From: Mytilus edulis
Lineage: Eukaryota; Mollusca; Bivalvia; Mytilida; Mytilidae
DNA length: 64,000 nt
Assembly (NCBI RefSeq): GCF_963676685.1
Contig: NC_092346.1
Coordinates: 77,515,821-77,579,820 of the forward strand
Reading direction: 5' to 3'
The position numbers and the translations under genes were made by a program. Positions 46,010-58,234 of the stretch are shown one piece after another. The stretch's first letter is position 1, and each line of letters begins with the position of its first letter. Below the pieces are notes generated by a model. The model did no database searches, was not told where the DNA came from, and was given only the letters and a program-made list of their open reading frames with translations.

Positions 46010-46689
46010 TATCAGGGCCAGGACTGCCAAAAATGCGTGAGACTCACGCATGTTCACATGCTTTTTTGCAGCAGTATCCTTGGATCAATTTTTTCCTCTT
46101 TGATCTTTTCTATTTTGGCCAAATCTCACGAATTTGCTTAATGAAAAGTTGGCAGAACTGCTATACATGTGTCAATGAAAACTATATGGCAATCGTATCC
46201 CTCAGAGCATTCTGCTCTTTGATTCATCGCTTATGTTTAGGCCAAACTTAATGGAATAATTTTCTAGCGTGTTACTCTTGACCCCCTTCAATCCGTCTGT
46301 CTTTCTATCATTCGTCAAGCCCGTCTATCCCTCTAACATTATAAGCAAACTTGAAGGGGGAGACATTCATGGTAATTTCAATTATTGTATTTACAAACTG
46401 TTTTTTTTTTAACACAAATTCGTCTGCCTATTAGGATGCAAATATTGTTATATGTACTTTTAATTTAGGGAAATGAATTTATATAAAATCACTGCCATTG
46501 TTTTCTTATCTATTTATGTATTTACTTGTTAACTTACTACTTGTTTATACTATAAATTTTATATGACGAATTCACCAATACATCATCAATAGAATAGTCA
46601 ACATTGTCTCAGGTCTATTTTACTTGCACGAATTACAACCATAGTTTTACCCCAATTACATAATGTATAATTACAAACACTATCATTTA

Positions 46690-46850
46690 AAGCCTGCCAT
46701 GGACACCGATACTGCATCAAAACTGTTCGGGGTTCTAACAACTCTACGACTTCGTACTTTATTTGGCATTTTAACTTTTTTGATTCGAGCGTCACGGATA
46801 GTCTTATGTAGACAAAACGCACTTCTGGCGTACACATTTTTTTTCTGATA
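46690..46850 (+). ncRNA. Hammerhead-ribozyme relic (copy 3) in its repeat
   Basis: GAGCGTCACGGATAGTCTTA, then TGTAGACAAAACGCACTTCTGG. The stem I arms GCGTCA/TGGCGT and stem II GTC/GAC remain, but CTGATGA has become CGGATAG. The upstream stretch (GGGGTTCTAACAACTCTACG) belongs to the same family. Confidence 0.5.
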
Positions 46851-46974
46851 TATATGACGAGTTTATTCAGTAACTGAACTTTAATACCTCATGGAATGAC
46901 TACCTTAGTTTAAGCACAATTTGTTTGATGCTTTTAAAAACTAGACTTTAACAAATAAAATGTATCATAAAAAG

Positions 46975-47185
46975 TAAAATCTCAAAAATACTGAACTCCG
47001 AGGAAATTTCAAAACGGAAAGTCCCTAATCAAATGGCAAAATCAAATGATAAAACACATCAAACGAATGGACAACAACTATAGTATTCCGGACTTGGTAC
47101 AGGCATTTTCAAATGTAGAAAATGGTGGATTGAACATGGTTTTATAGCGCTAAACCTCTCACTTGTATGACAGTCGTTTATAAGT
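46975..47185 (-). repeat. Family D repeat (related to family C, inverted)
   Basis: CTCAAAAATACTGAACTCCG, CGGAAAGTCCCTAATCAAAT, GGACTTGGTACAGGCATTTT and CTCTCACTTGTATGACAGTC occur in the same order in the copies at 54815, 55945 and 59330. The middle part is the reverse complement of family C. Confidence 0.78.
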
Positions 47186-47974
47186 CATTTAAATACCAAA
47201 GTACTGACTACTGATGTATGATACTTGCGATACTAATATTTCATCAAGAAGATAACCCAGCAGTAGTAGGAAACAAAAGACTCAATTTCGTGTTTATGAA
47301 ACTATCGACCAAATGTTTGAAAAGCCTATAAAATAAAACGTTTTAGATCATAAAACCCCAAAAGACCTATTCAGAATCGCCTAATTGTCAAATTTGAAGC
47401 TTGTGTATATTTTAATAGGGCTTCCCCAGCCGAATTCTTTTCATCTCGAGGTTACAAAAGTATATTTTATGTCAATGTTAAACTAGTTGTAAAGATACAA
47501 CCATGTGAGGTATATGAATTTTAAAGGTAAATCTTTGAATACGCCCAGAAAAAGCAGTTTGGTGTATGGAAACTCATGCTGAATATTTTAATGGCGTGTA
47601 CAGCGGGATTGCCTGCTTTTTACAGGTCTTTCCGTTAAAAAAGATACGAAAGATACTGATTGAACATTAAAACTCATAAGTCGAATTTAAACATTAAAGC
47701 CATTGATAAAATTTGGGAAAAAATCTGTTGTATCCTTTATATTAAGTTCGATGGGATAGATTCAACATAGTCACACAATTATAAATTATTTAGTAGAAGA
47801 ACATTATTTTTATAGCGGAAAGTAAAATTAAAGGATACTGCTACCTTATTTTCCTTCTTCCTAAGAAGTTCCCGTATGAAGTCAACCTAGTTTGAATAAA
47901 TTAACAAGTCTCGAGATAAATGATGAATATTTTTAAAAGTTGCAAAGATACAACCATGTGAGATACAACCACGT
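47186..47974. other. Intergenic, nothing recognised
   Basis: The phrase GATACAACCATGTGAG occurs at about 47497 and 47950. Otherwise unremarkable. Confidence 0.45.
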
Positions 47975-48175
47975 GAGACTAAAGACGAAGCAACACAACG
48001 AACAAAAACATATAGTTTTTTTGCTTCGTCTTTAGTTTTCTATGTTGTGTTTTCTGTACTATTATTTGTCTGTTTGTCTTTTTATTTTTAGCCATGGCGT
48101 TGTCAGTTTATTTCCAATCTATGAGTTTGACTGTCCCTTTGGTATCTTTCGTCCCACTTTTGCAAAGGACACAGT
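47975..48175 (+). repeat. Hairpin plus family F repeat
   Basis: CTAAAGACGAAGCAA (47979) and TTGCTTCGTCTTTAG (48019) form a 15-bp stem. From 48020 the sequence (GCCATGGCGTTGTCAGTTTA; GAGTTTGACTGTCCCTTTGG) matches 52300-52445. A third fragment is at 63270-63345. Confidence 0.7.
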
Positions 48176-49344
48176 TAACGTTGAAATCTGAAGGAAAATT
48201 CCTCAATATTATTTAGAGATACTAGTACCGGTATTCTTTTGGGGCTCTAGTTGAAAAAAATATCCACTATTCATCATTTATTCTTAAAAAAGTTATCTAA
48301 ATGTTTGTGCATGCAGATATTATATATACCGCTCCCAACGAACAAAAATATGTAGCTTTGTTGCATCAATATTTTAATAAAAAGACATTAAATTTGATTA
48401 AAGATCAACCTTATGAAAAAAATTGCAAATAAAGTTGAGAACGTATATCTAGTCCGGAGATACACAACAGTGACAAGAAAAACAACCAAAACTGGGAGAA
48501 TCGCATGAACTCTAAAAAGGAGTGACACCAGGTGCATTGACATCTTAAAAGTAACCTGTTAGCATCCATCACCCGCCACTGGAATCCACATTTTGAAAAA
48601 ATGTCATAATTGGAAATAAGATACAACCTGTAAAAATTGCAGATCGGTTGGCTATTGTGGTATCTAAATATTTAATACCGCGAAAACATTCTATGCGATT
48701 TGAGACACACATGCATTGTGGTAATGGTAACAGGACAGATATACATCTGTAAAAATATGAACCTGGTCCCCGAAGGTAACCATATTCGTAGATCATGCAG
48801 TTAATATGTAAATCATAAGAAACGGATATATCATAAATAATCAGTCATTTTTTTTTTATATCAAACTGGAACAATTTGTAGTTCTCATTGACTTCAATTA
48901 TTGGTGTCTAACAAGAGAAAAAACTGATAACATGTCATTGGATTATGTCTACAAATATGCTTATTGCGGATAATTGTAATGAACGGTTGCAAAAAAATAT
49001 ATGTAAAATCGTTCTTCCCAAAGCGATTTTAATATGTTAATATCTGTTGACAAAGAAGTTATCAAGTGTTCATTGTTTGACATAAGAACTATACTGAAGT
49101 TCTTAAAATTGAAACCACAGTTTTGAGTACGTTCATACCAGCATCTTTACAACACTTAATATAAGATTATAGGTTCAACTGCGGCTGAAATGACAGCTGC
49201 TTGTAAATACCACAGATTACTGGAAAAACTAATGTAATTCATAATTCAAAAACTCCAGTTTTATAAACAATATATTTTGTGAAGCTGTGATCATTTCTTC
49301 AAATAAATAATAATTCTTAAAGTTAAAATTTCCATATTACGTTG
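48176..49344. other. Intergenic, nothing recognised
   Basis: AT-rich; frames at 48411-48796 (minus) are unsupported. Confidence 0.45.
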
Positions 49345-50015
49345 CCTTTTTAGCCTACCTGGCCCAAAGGGCCAATTGAGCTTTTCTCATCATTTGGCGT
49401 CCGTCGTCGTTAACTTTTACAAAAATCTTCTCTGAAATTACTAGGCCAAATTTAACACAATTATCATTGGGGTATCTAGTTTGAAAAATGTGTCCGATGC
49501 CGCCATGGCTAAAAATAGAGCATATGGGTGAAATGTAGATTTTGGCTTATAACTCTGAAACCAAAGCATTTAGAGCAAATCTGACATATATATTGTTCAA
49601 CAAGTCAAGATCTATCTGCCCTGAAATTTTCAGATGAATTGGAAAACTGTTTGTTGGGTGGCTGCCCCCCAATTGGTAATTTTTGAAGAAATTTTGCCAT
49701 TTTTGGTTATTATCTTGAATACTATTACAGATAGAGATAAACTATAAGCAATAATGTTTAGCAAAGTAAGATCTACAAATAAGCCAACATGACCAAAATG
49801 GTAAGTTTTTACAAAATATTTTCCTCTGTAACGAAAGGGCCAAGCGTATTATAGATAGAGAAAATTACAAGTAGCAAGAATGTTCAGTAAAGTAGGATCT
49901 ACAAAGACATCACCATCACCAAAACACAATTTTGTCATGAATCCATCTGTGTAATTTGTTTAATATGCATATATACCAGGTGAGCGACACAGGCTCTCAA
50001 GAGCCTCTAGTATAT
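49345..50015 (+). repeat. Family E repeat (terminal hairpin type)
   Basis: Begins with a GGCCCAAAGGGCC hairpin (CCTACCTGGCCC / GGGCCAATTGAG) and ends CCAGGTGAGCGACACAGGCT, then AAGAGCCTCTAGT. Collinear with 60030-60515. I recognise it as a widespread molluscan repeat. Confidence 0.75.
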
Positions 50016-51655
50016 TGGTATTATGGTAGATTATAACCAAAAAAAAAAGATTACCCACACGTAGGACGAAGTTGAAGGTGATAATTGTGTAAAGATACCG
50101 TTTTTATTAATATTCATGATAACTAACTATAGTAGTTGAACAATAGTGAGTTGGAAAATTGTAATTGCAATCTGGCTATATGAAACCACAAGATTCTACG
50201 ATGGTACAGGATGCCGAATTAAAGCAGGCATATACTCAGATTATGTAAAATAGCCTACGATAAAGACTAAAACATCAATTTTCACATGTAGCTAGCCTTT
50301 AAATGAAAATAGTGAAGCCGAAATGTTCAATTCAATTAAGTTTAGTTCTTTCAAGTCCCTATGTAAATATTACTCAATATGATTGAAAAAATAAGGTAAC
50401 TTATCAGTGTTAAACAGTTAATTAGAACTTTTAAAATCAAGATATTACTATAACAGTTTCTTATTCTTTTGGGAAAAGATAATCGAAGTTACTAAAGGGA
50501 CGGGACATTCAAAGTCATAGTTCGAAAACGAACAGATATTTCTATGTAAAAAAAAAGAATTCCATCAAAAGACGAACAACAGTAAACAAAACACAGAAAA
50601 GAAAATTAAAGACTTAGTAACACAAACCCCTCCTTAAAAAGAGATAATATGATCTGTTTCGGAAGGGTGAACACATTCTGTATCATTTGCGACCCCGTTG
50701 TGTTGCCCATTTAAGTTCAAACACGGTGATTAGTCTTAATCGGTCCGTTATATTCGTAAAGAAGAGAAATGCAACATTGTCGCTTTGGCAATATTGGAAC
50801 ATATCCGTCGCTTCAGTGACCCAGATATTCCATAACGGCAAACACACTTTTGATGGCGTTCTTAAAATTTACGAAGGAATTATTTAACCTTATCACTTGA
50901 AACTCATGGTTCAATAACTTCCTTTTTTAGCAGCACTTTCGAGGAAATCGTGATATGAAATGCTACATCAGGAATATCATAGCAACTGAGACAAAAATCT
51001 CCATATGTATGCGCTGTTAGGATGTTGATATATAGACATGAAAAGTTAGGAACTTATAAGCATCTCTTGTCGTAAAGTTTTGATCTCAACTAATCCTCAT
51101 TGACAATTTCTTAATATAAGTCAAGACATGAGGCAGACTCACTTGTATCCTTTTATTTAAGATCAATCGGATAGATGCGTTCAATAAAGTTACAAAAAGA
51201 ACAAAGTTTCTGCATGAAGTGTGTCTGGTATGAATAAAGGAACAATTCTGAAAGAAGAGAAATGCAGTTTGTTTCCATAATTACATGTAAATCGATTAAG
51301 TAGACCACATAAAGGTAATGTATATCAAGTTTATTCTTACTGACTAAGCGTTATCAGAGGAAATAGTTTTTTGATATGTTTACACGCATACCCCGAACAA
51401 ATAATAAGTTTGTTGTTTTCCTGTACATGAAATAGGTTAATTATAGGTTCCGTTTTAGTTCTACACATATCAATCAAAATAAAGAAAAAACACAGAGTTT
51501 TAAATTGAATTATTCATTTTTTCAATTTACCTTTATTGTAACATATTGTGAACTCTGATAAAATAGCTTTTAAAATTTGCCCCATTAGTTTTCTTCTTAT
51601 AAAAAAACACCATGTGTTCCTCTTTTGTGTGTCATGTCATTTATTTTCATGTCTG
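50016..51655. other. Intergenic, nothing recognised
   Basis: No exon or repeat pair was identified. Confidence 0.45.
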
Positions 51656-52042
51656 CTAATTTTGTATAGTTGCTAATTCATCAAATTATCCTGTAAAGCC
51701 TCTTGGTAAATGTACCAAGCTTGATTAAATTTATCAAAACATTTATTTTTAATTGATGTTTAATCCAGAGAAAAATATTGTTTTGAGGGTCACCTTTGTA
51801 CATTTGTGATAAATTCCCCCCCCCCCAAAAAAAATATTTTGTGTAAAAGGTATACTAATACCATTCTGGAGAAACCACATGTCAGTTTGCTCAATAAATT
51901 GTTGTACATAATAACAGTCCCACAGTATATGTTCGATTGATTCCAGTTCAGTCTTACAAAAAGTACAATATGGGTTTTGCACTACCCCAATTTTGTTTAA
52001 AAACTTATTTGTTGCCAGAATTTAATGATATATTCTATACTG

Positions 52043-53071
52043 CATCTTCGCTATCCAAGGGTTACGATCCACTCCCGCTCTCTTCACCCTTGGCAGATTG
52101 AGCCAACATTTGAAAATGATATCGGATATGTTCCTTACGTCGTAACTACAATCCCCTTCCCTTTCCTGAATGTGACCTACCGAATTAGACTATTTACCGG
52201 ATTTGTTATCACATAAGCAACACGACGGGTGCCGCATGTGGAGCAGGATCTGCTTACCCTTCCGGAGCACCTGAGATCACCCCTAGTTTTTTGGTGGGGT
52301 TCGTGTTGTTTATTCTTTAGTTTTCTATGTTTTGTCGTGTGTGCTGTTGTTTGTTTGTCTTTTTCATTTTTAGCCATGGCGTTGTCAGTTTGTTTTAGAT
52401 TTATGAGTTTGACTGTCCCTTTGGTATCTTTCGTCCCTCTTTTGCAATATCAATGTTGCGCCATCTATCGGAAGATTAAAGTCACGCCCATTCCAAATAC
52501 ATTATTCTTGACCAGAGGTAGCACTTGAACTCTTCGATTTGGAGGTAAAAACACGGTAGCGTCTAGATTCTACCCACTTGGTAAAGCCGGAAACGCAAAT
52601 ATGCGTCAACATTCATGCATTTGTGCATGAAACATACACTGGAACTTCTATTAGTTGATTATATTTAACTGTATTATGTATTTTATTTTGTATGTATTTT
52701 TTTTCTGTTTTCTATTTGTATTAATAGTTTTTAAAGGCCTCATGGAAGATTAACATGTAATTGTTAAATGTGTTACCTTCAATAAATAAAGAATTTTATT
52801 ATTATTATTATTATTAAAAACATTCAAGTTGTCACTAAATATAGTCGTATGTTTAGTGATGTAAAGACTTGTTGACAATAAACACGTGGCAATTGTTTAC
52901 AAACTCTTTCTACATTTACACGTGATCATGTTATAGGCGCTTTTTGATTCGATGCAGCGAGTTTCTACTGCAACCAATTAAAATCCTTACCTTGTGTCTC
53001 CGAAATATTATCTCAATCCGCCAAGGGTGAAGAGAGCGGGAGTGGATCGTAACCCTTTGCTAGCGAAGATG
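52043..53071. mobile_element. 1,029-bp TIR element with 9-bp target duplication
   Basis: The ends read CATCTTCGCT and AGCGAAGATG; the inverted repeats extend ~60 bp with about three mismatches and contain GATCCACTCCCGCTCTCTTC. TCTATACTG is duplicated exactly at 52034-52042 and 53072-53080. A 9-bp duplication fits Mutator-like (or Merlin-like) transposons. No transposase remains. The interior carries a family F repeat (52223-52450) and an (ATT)n tail at 52793-52815. Confidence 0.9.
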
Positions 53072-54814
53072 TCTATACTGAAGCCATTGTAGCTTAGTAT
53101 TTTTTGTAATAGCAAATGGTACTTGAAAATCTTTTCCAGTTCTGATTTTCTAAAACTAAAATTGCTTCGCATCTTTTTACTCCTGTAGGAACAGTGTTGT
53201 TTTTGTTTAGCGTCAAATACATATCTTTAGATCCCTTTTTGCTTTCGAGAATGGTCTTTATAACTGATGATATGAAAGGAGATACTAATTTATAATCTCC
53301 CATATTAACTATTTTTGAAGTCTTAGTTAGCATAGAAATTATTCTATTATATTTCATGATGTCTAAATTCATCTGAAAACACTCCTGCAATTGATAAAAA
53401 TTTACCAAAGAAAGGTACCATTCTCCCCAACAATATCATTTACATGTAGAATACCCTTACTATGCCAGTCTAAAAAAAACACTATTCATCCAAATTGGAC
53501 TGGAAAGAAAATATTCCCAGTCGTGCAAATTCATTTCTTTTTCAATTACCATTTGCCAAGCACCCAGTACGTCTTTCCAAAATTTATTCTTAATACTTTG
53601 CTGTAGTTGAATTACAAAGCTATTACCAAAACTAAAGAATCTTTCTTTATCAACATATGACAGAAATATATTTCGCCATTTACAATCGTTTTTAAAAATT
53701 CTTCTGATCCAAGTACATTTCAAAGCATTTATAAAAGCATGTAAATTAATAATTTTCAAGCCTCCATCACAATAATCTTTTTGTATTATATCTTGTTTCA
53801 TTCTATGAACTAGTGAGTTCCAAATAACAAAAAAAATAATGTTTTTTTTTTTTAAAATGTCTAGGTTTATTACCCTTTGGAAGACATGTTATTATCCCCT
53901 GTTTTAGAGTAACAGAAAGTTCCCCGTTATCATAAACTGCGTTCAAGGATCTTACAACAAAATACTTTAAGTCAGGCCAGAAAAATTAAAACAAATCACT
54001 TGAAAAAACATCTGATCCAGGCGTTTTATTGCTTTTCATTCTTTTTAAAATTTAACCAGCTTCATCAAGTGATATTTTACCTTCTAGTTTATCTTGTTCA
54101 TTTAAAGATAAATTTCTAACATTTACATTTTGTAAACTTTTTTCAATATCTTTAGGTTTACAACATTCAACATCTCTGTTTTTGTACAAATATTTTAACC
54201 TGTTTTAGTATTTCTTTTTGGTTAGTTACAATATCACCATTTTCTTTTTCAACCTTTGGAATAATCTTGCTGGTAAAATTCTTAGCAAGTCCACAAAAAT
54301 AACTTGTGGGTTTTTCTTCCTCTTCTATCCACTGTGTTCTGGATGGAACTATTTTACCATGCATTTTTCCTTTCTTAATTTTTCTAGTTCATTTTTTTTG
54401 TCTTCCAATTGCTGTATAGAACCTGAGTTTACATTTTCTTCTAAAATATTAATGTCATCTTTTAATGTTTTTCCCTTTTCTCTCTTTCCTTCCTTTTGAA
54501 GCTAGAGTATGGAATAGTTTAGCCCTCACCTCCATTAATAGAGTTTCCAAAACAGCTGACTATTAATTGTAAAATGAAGATCATCATTAGTCACTTCATT
54601 AATATTGTCAAAATTATATACCAAGGCTGCATACTGTTTTTTTACATTCAAAATTATTTCCTTGATAGCATTAACGTAGTCAGCATCATACAACAAATAA
54701 TTATTGAACTTCCATAAACCTTTCCCCCTAATGAATGGATTCAATTCAAGTTCAAGAATAATTCTAGAATGATCCGATCGATAACTTGGTTTTACTCAGC
54801 ATTTTGTCAAAAAT

Positions 54815-55075
54815 GACAAAAAAAATAAAATCACAAAAATACTGAACTTAGAGGGAAATCACTTCGGAAAGTCCATAATCACATGGCAAAATCAAATAAC
54901 AAAACGCATCAAAAACGAATGGACAAGAACTGTCATATTCCTGACTTGGTACAGGCATTTTCAAATGTAGAAAGTGGTGGATTAAACCTGGTTCTATAGC
55001 GTTAACCCTCTCACTTAAATGACAGTCTCATCAATTTCCATTTTACATTGATGCGTTAAATAAACAGACACAATA
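54815..55075 (-). repeat. Family D repeat inside the LINE
   Basis: TCACAAAAATACTGAACTTA, CGGAAAGTCCATAATCACAT, GACTTGGTACAGGCATTTTC and CTCTCACTTAAATGACAGTC. It separates the LINE endonuclease end from the GKGLWKFNN segment. Confidence 0.78.
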
Positions 55076-55944
55076 AATAAAATAGTCAAAATATGGGTAC
55101 ATCAGTCATCATCGTATAACAATTTTAAAAGGAACAATTTAACAGAACACAAAAACATCTACTACCTACGAACACATTCATTGATTTGAGTGTCTGACGT
55201 CAGAAAATTTTATACGTCACATAAATTTGTCGTTCAATGTGCATACAAACAATTTTAAAATTTACATAGGAATGTAAGCATACAGGGTTAAAAATCAAAA
55301 GTATGTAAGAATAATTTCAGTAATAGACCGAGATTTAAACTAGTCCAAAAGTTATATATAGAATTTATAAGAATCCAAAAATAGTTAATTCCACTACGCG
55401 ATTGAATGATTTTGACGTTTGTGGTTCAACGTATATTGTAATTCATAATGAAAATATATCATAATGACATATGATAGAACAATATCATACTGACGGGATC
55501 TTTTAAAGTACAGAGTCACGTTATGAGAACAAAATGTTTTCAGAAAATAAGTAAAAAAATCAAGTCTAGCTTGTTTGAAAGGTGATTTTTTCCTCGAAGT
55601 GTATCTACACAGGTCAGGAAAAAGTTCCCTATAGGGGTCAACTAGAGATATATCGTCGATCAATTCTAATAGTTTGTCTTTAGCATTTGGATTATTTATG
55701 TGTAAATAATTATAACACATTATAATACACTAAATTCACAGACAGTGTCTTCCTAAATTTGTCATAAAACTGCAAAAACTTGGAGCTAACTTTCTAAGGT
55801 GTTAACTTCAGCCATATTTTGTGTGTCTTTATCTATACATAATACGAACTCTCCCATTTAATTTTAATCAAGTAATCTATATGGTTTTCCATTAGGTCAC
55901 ATGTTAAAAAGTTATCTTAAAGTAACAGACAGAATAAATTGACC

Positions 55945-56200
55945 ATAAAAAGTTAAATCACAAAAATACTGAACTCCGAGGAAAATTCAAAACGGAAAGT
56001 CCCTAATCAAATGGCAAAATCAAAAGTTCAAACACATCAAACGAATGGGTAACAACTATCATATTCCTGACTTTTGTACAGGCATTTTCTGAGGTATAGA
56101 AGTGGTGGATTTACTCTGGTTTTAAAGCTAACCAAACCTCTCACTTGTATGACAGTCGCATCAAATTCCATTATATCGACAACGATGTGTGAAAGATGTG
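55945..56200 (-). repeat. Family D repeat
   Basis: TCACAAAAATACTGAACTCC, CGGAAAGTCCCTAATCAAAT and CTCTCACTTGTATGACAGTC. The minus-strand reading contains KTRVNPPLLYLRKCLYKSQE, a diverged version of the peptide in family C. Confidence 0.78.
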
Positions 56201-56607
56201 TGAGAAGATTAGTATGTATTTGACGATATGTGAACAAAACAGCAACTGGTCATTTTTTATTATTATTGAGTGTATATCCTATGTACTTCAATGGATTTTG
56301 TGAGTAATAATAGTAATGCTGTTGTTTTTATCCCTCTGTTTCAGATAGTGAAAACAAATTCTTAAGTAGAAACCCAGCGATCATCTATTGTTAATATGGA
56401 GTTCATATACCGACAAAATTGTTGGTATTACAGTAAGGAAATGGTGGGGTTTTAAAGTATCTAACACATATTAACTGTTAATTTTTTAATGATCTATTTT
56501 CTGAATTTAAAAAACACAAACAGCCTTTTTTGCCACAGTATTTTTTTTAAATATTGGTCTTTAGTTACAAAATTTGTCAAGATATAAAATATTTTTTGTT
56601 TCAAGTA
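56201..56607. other. Intergenic, nothing recognised
   Basis: AT-rich with no repeat pair found. Confidence 0.45.
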
Positions 56608-56610
56608 CTG

Positions 56611-56721
56611 GAGTCAATTTCACAAAAAAAAAACCTTATGACTAGGATTGATCGTAAGTCATGAACAATTCAGTATACTTACGACCAATCTTAGTCGTGA
56701 GTTTCTTTGTGAAACCGACTT
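56611..56721. mobile_element. ~111-bp palindromic MITE
   Basis: Arms GAGTCAATTTCACAAA and TTTGTGAAACCGACTTC, and inside them GACTAGGATTGATCGTAAGT and ACTTACGACCAATCTTAGTC, are inverted copies with several mismatches. Confidence 0.7.
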
Positions 56722-57734
56722 CTGATATATAGTTTATAGTTTGTTTTGATAACAATTTCTTACATTCACGAATAATTAATTTCCTTTTTGAGAAGATTAG
56801 TATGTATTTGACGTACGAGATGCTGATGTGGCATAAATATATAAAGATATTCACTATAATCACCATCAGAGTAACCAACTATCCTACTTTTTTTTAAAGG
56901 GTTCAGATAGAGTTGACACAAATAATATTTAAAGTTTAATACTACCCAAAACATTAAAGGACAAGGAATCTAATGAAAGGTAAAGTTGGTTTTTTTAAAA
57001 TTAGAAATTCATCAATATAAGAAGTGAGGGCGGGAACATACCCATTTTTCTTTGTGTTAACATGGCATTATTATATAATACCCCATGGTGTAAAGCATGT
57101 GAATCATAGGGCAAAAATTAAAAGATAATCATGAATTTAGAGCTCTAAAATCGTTATTGTTTGAAAGCACGGAACCAATTATGAAGCCACCAAAATATTT
57201 ATATTCAATTTGATCTCTCGAATTTATTGAATACTAGTTCATAGCTCATAATTAACTAATGAATCATTTTTTTCCCAGACTAACTCCAACGTATTTTGTT
57301 TAAAGTTGCCATTCACAGCAAAACAAAAGCATGAAAGTGTGCAATGCTAAAATATAAGAATAGGCATGATGTAGGATCATAGGTGTTAATAAAGGGCTAG
57401 TAATAGCTGGTTCAGTCTAAGTATCGATAGGAAAATATCCAAAGATCTTACTACCATATTGAGCATACTAAAGGCATATTTTTTTTAAGGAATTGATCTT
57501 AATAGCATAGCATCAACAGCTAAAAGATGTGATTTTTGTACATACATGGTTCAAAAAGTCAAAATTACAACCAAAGTAAATAGCAGACGATATTTCCACT
57601 CCTCATTTATAGTTTGAAATTGAACTGCGATGAGATATGTTCCTCCTTCAACTCACTATTTTGCAAACAAAGCATGCTACAGCTAACTGCGATAACTGAA
57701 TTTAAATAGAAGACCAGTTGAGGCCCACCTCCTG
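56722..57734. other. Region upstream of the SLC5 gene, nothing recognised
   Basis: A promoter and an untranslated first exon of the SLC5 gene are expected here or further upstream. No motif is strong enough to call. Confidence 0.4.
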
Positions 57735-57845
57735 GTTGGGAATTTTCTCGCTGCATTGAAGACCCCTTCGGCTGTTATCTGCTCTTTGATCAGGTTGTTA
57801 ATTGTCTCTTTGACATATTCCCTATTTTCATTCACAATTTTATTA
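57735..57845 (-). repeat. Family B repeat, minus orientation
   Basis: AATTTTCTCGCTGCATTGAA and TTGTCTCTTTGACATATTCC are the reverse complement of family B blocks. It ends about 45 bp before the SLC5 first coding exon. Confidence 0.7.
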
Positions 57846-57889
57846 TAGCCTAATATTGATGAAATAGATCATAAATATTTTCATTACAG

Positions 57890-58234
57890 ATGCAAGCTGA
57901 TCACCCAGGGTTTGTGGTAGCTGATTATGCAGTCTTTGCAGTCACAATTATAATTTCATTAGGAATCGGAATTTATTATGCCTTTTCTGGTGGAAAACAG
58001 AAAACGACTTCCGAATATCTTGTTGGAAATCGACAAATGTCAATACTTCCGGTTGCCTTGTCCTTGATGGTATCGTTTGAGTCCTCGATTATGATGTTAG
58101 GGTTTCCTGGCGAAGTTTATTCTTACGGAATCATGTTTTGGTTATCCAATGCTGGGTTTATGATAGCACTACTTCTTGGGACAAGAATAGTTGTACCACT
58201 CGTACACCCTTTAAGGATAAAGAGTGTTTTTGAG
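57890..58234 (+). CDS. SLC5 exon 1 (start, TM1-TM3)
   Basis: 115 codons, MQADHPGFVVADYAVFA to a KSVFE ending before the GTGAAT donor, phase 0. Three hydrophobic segments are visible. The acidic Ser/Phe-rich turn SLMVSFESSIMMLGFPGE holds residues that contribute to the sodium site in the family. Confidence 0.88.

Larger units (their letters stand above)
51660..55735 (-). mobile_element. Broken L1/Tx1-like LINE, minus strand
   Basis: Fragments in order on the minus strand: endonuclease end (55720-55560: DPYRELFPDLCRYT, PFKQARLDFF), GKGLWKFNNYLL (54720), RTQWIEEEEKPTSYFCGLAK (54330), the start of RT (SNKTPGSDVF, then GIITCLPKGNKPRHFK, 54040-53850), then CDGGLKIINLHAFINALKCT (53765), SKDMYLTLN (53240) and a zinc knuckle CTFCKTELESIEHILWDC (51965). 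The catalytic palm of RT is deleted at an A-rich junction near 53840, and stops interrupt several segments. It is split by insertions at 52043-53071 and around 54800-55390. A dead copy. Confidence 0.85.

Noticed and set aside
46033..46251. Open frames at 45893-46251 as exons
   Set aside because: They start in the palindrome, have no splice signals in phase and resemble nothing known.
55394..55720. An independent minus-strand gene
   Set aside because: DPYRELFPDLCRYT and PFKQARLDFF are LINE endonuclease motifs; it is part of the broken LINE.
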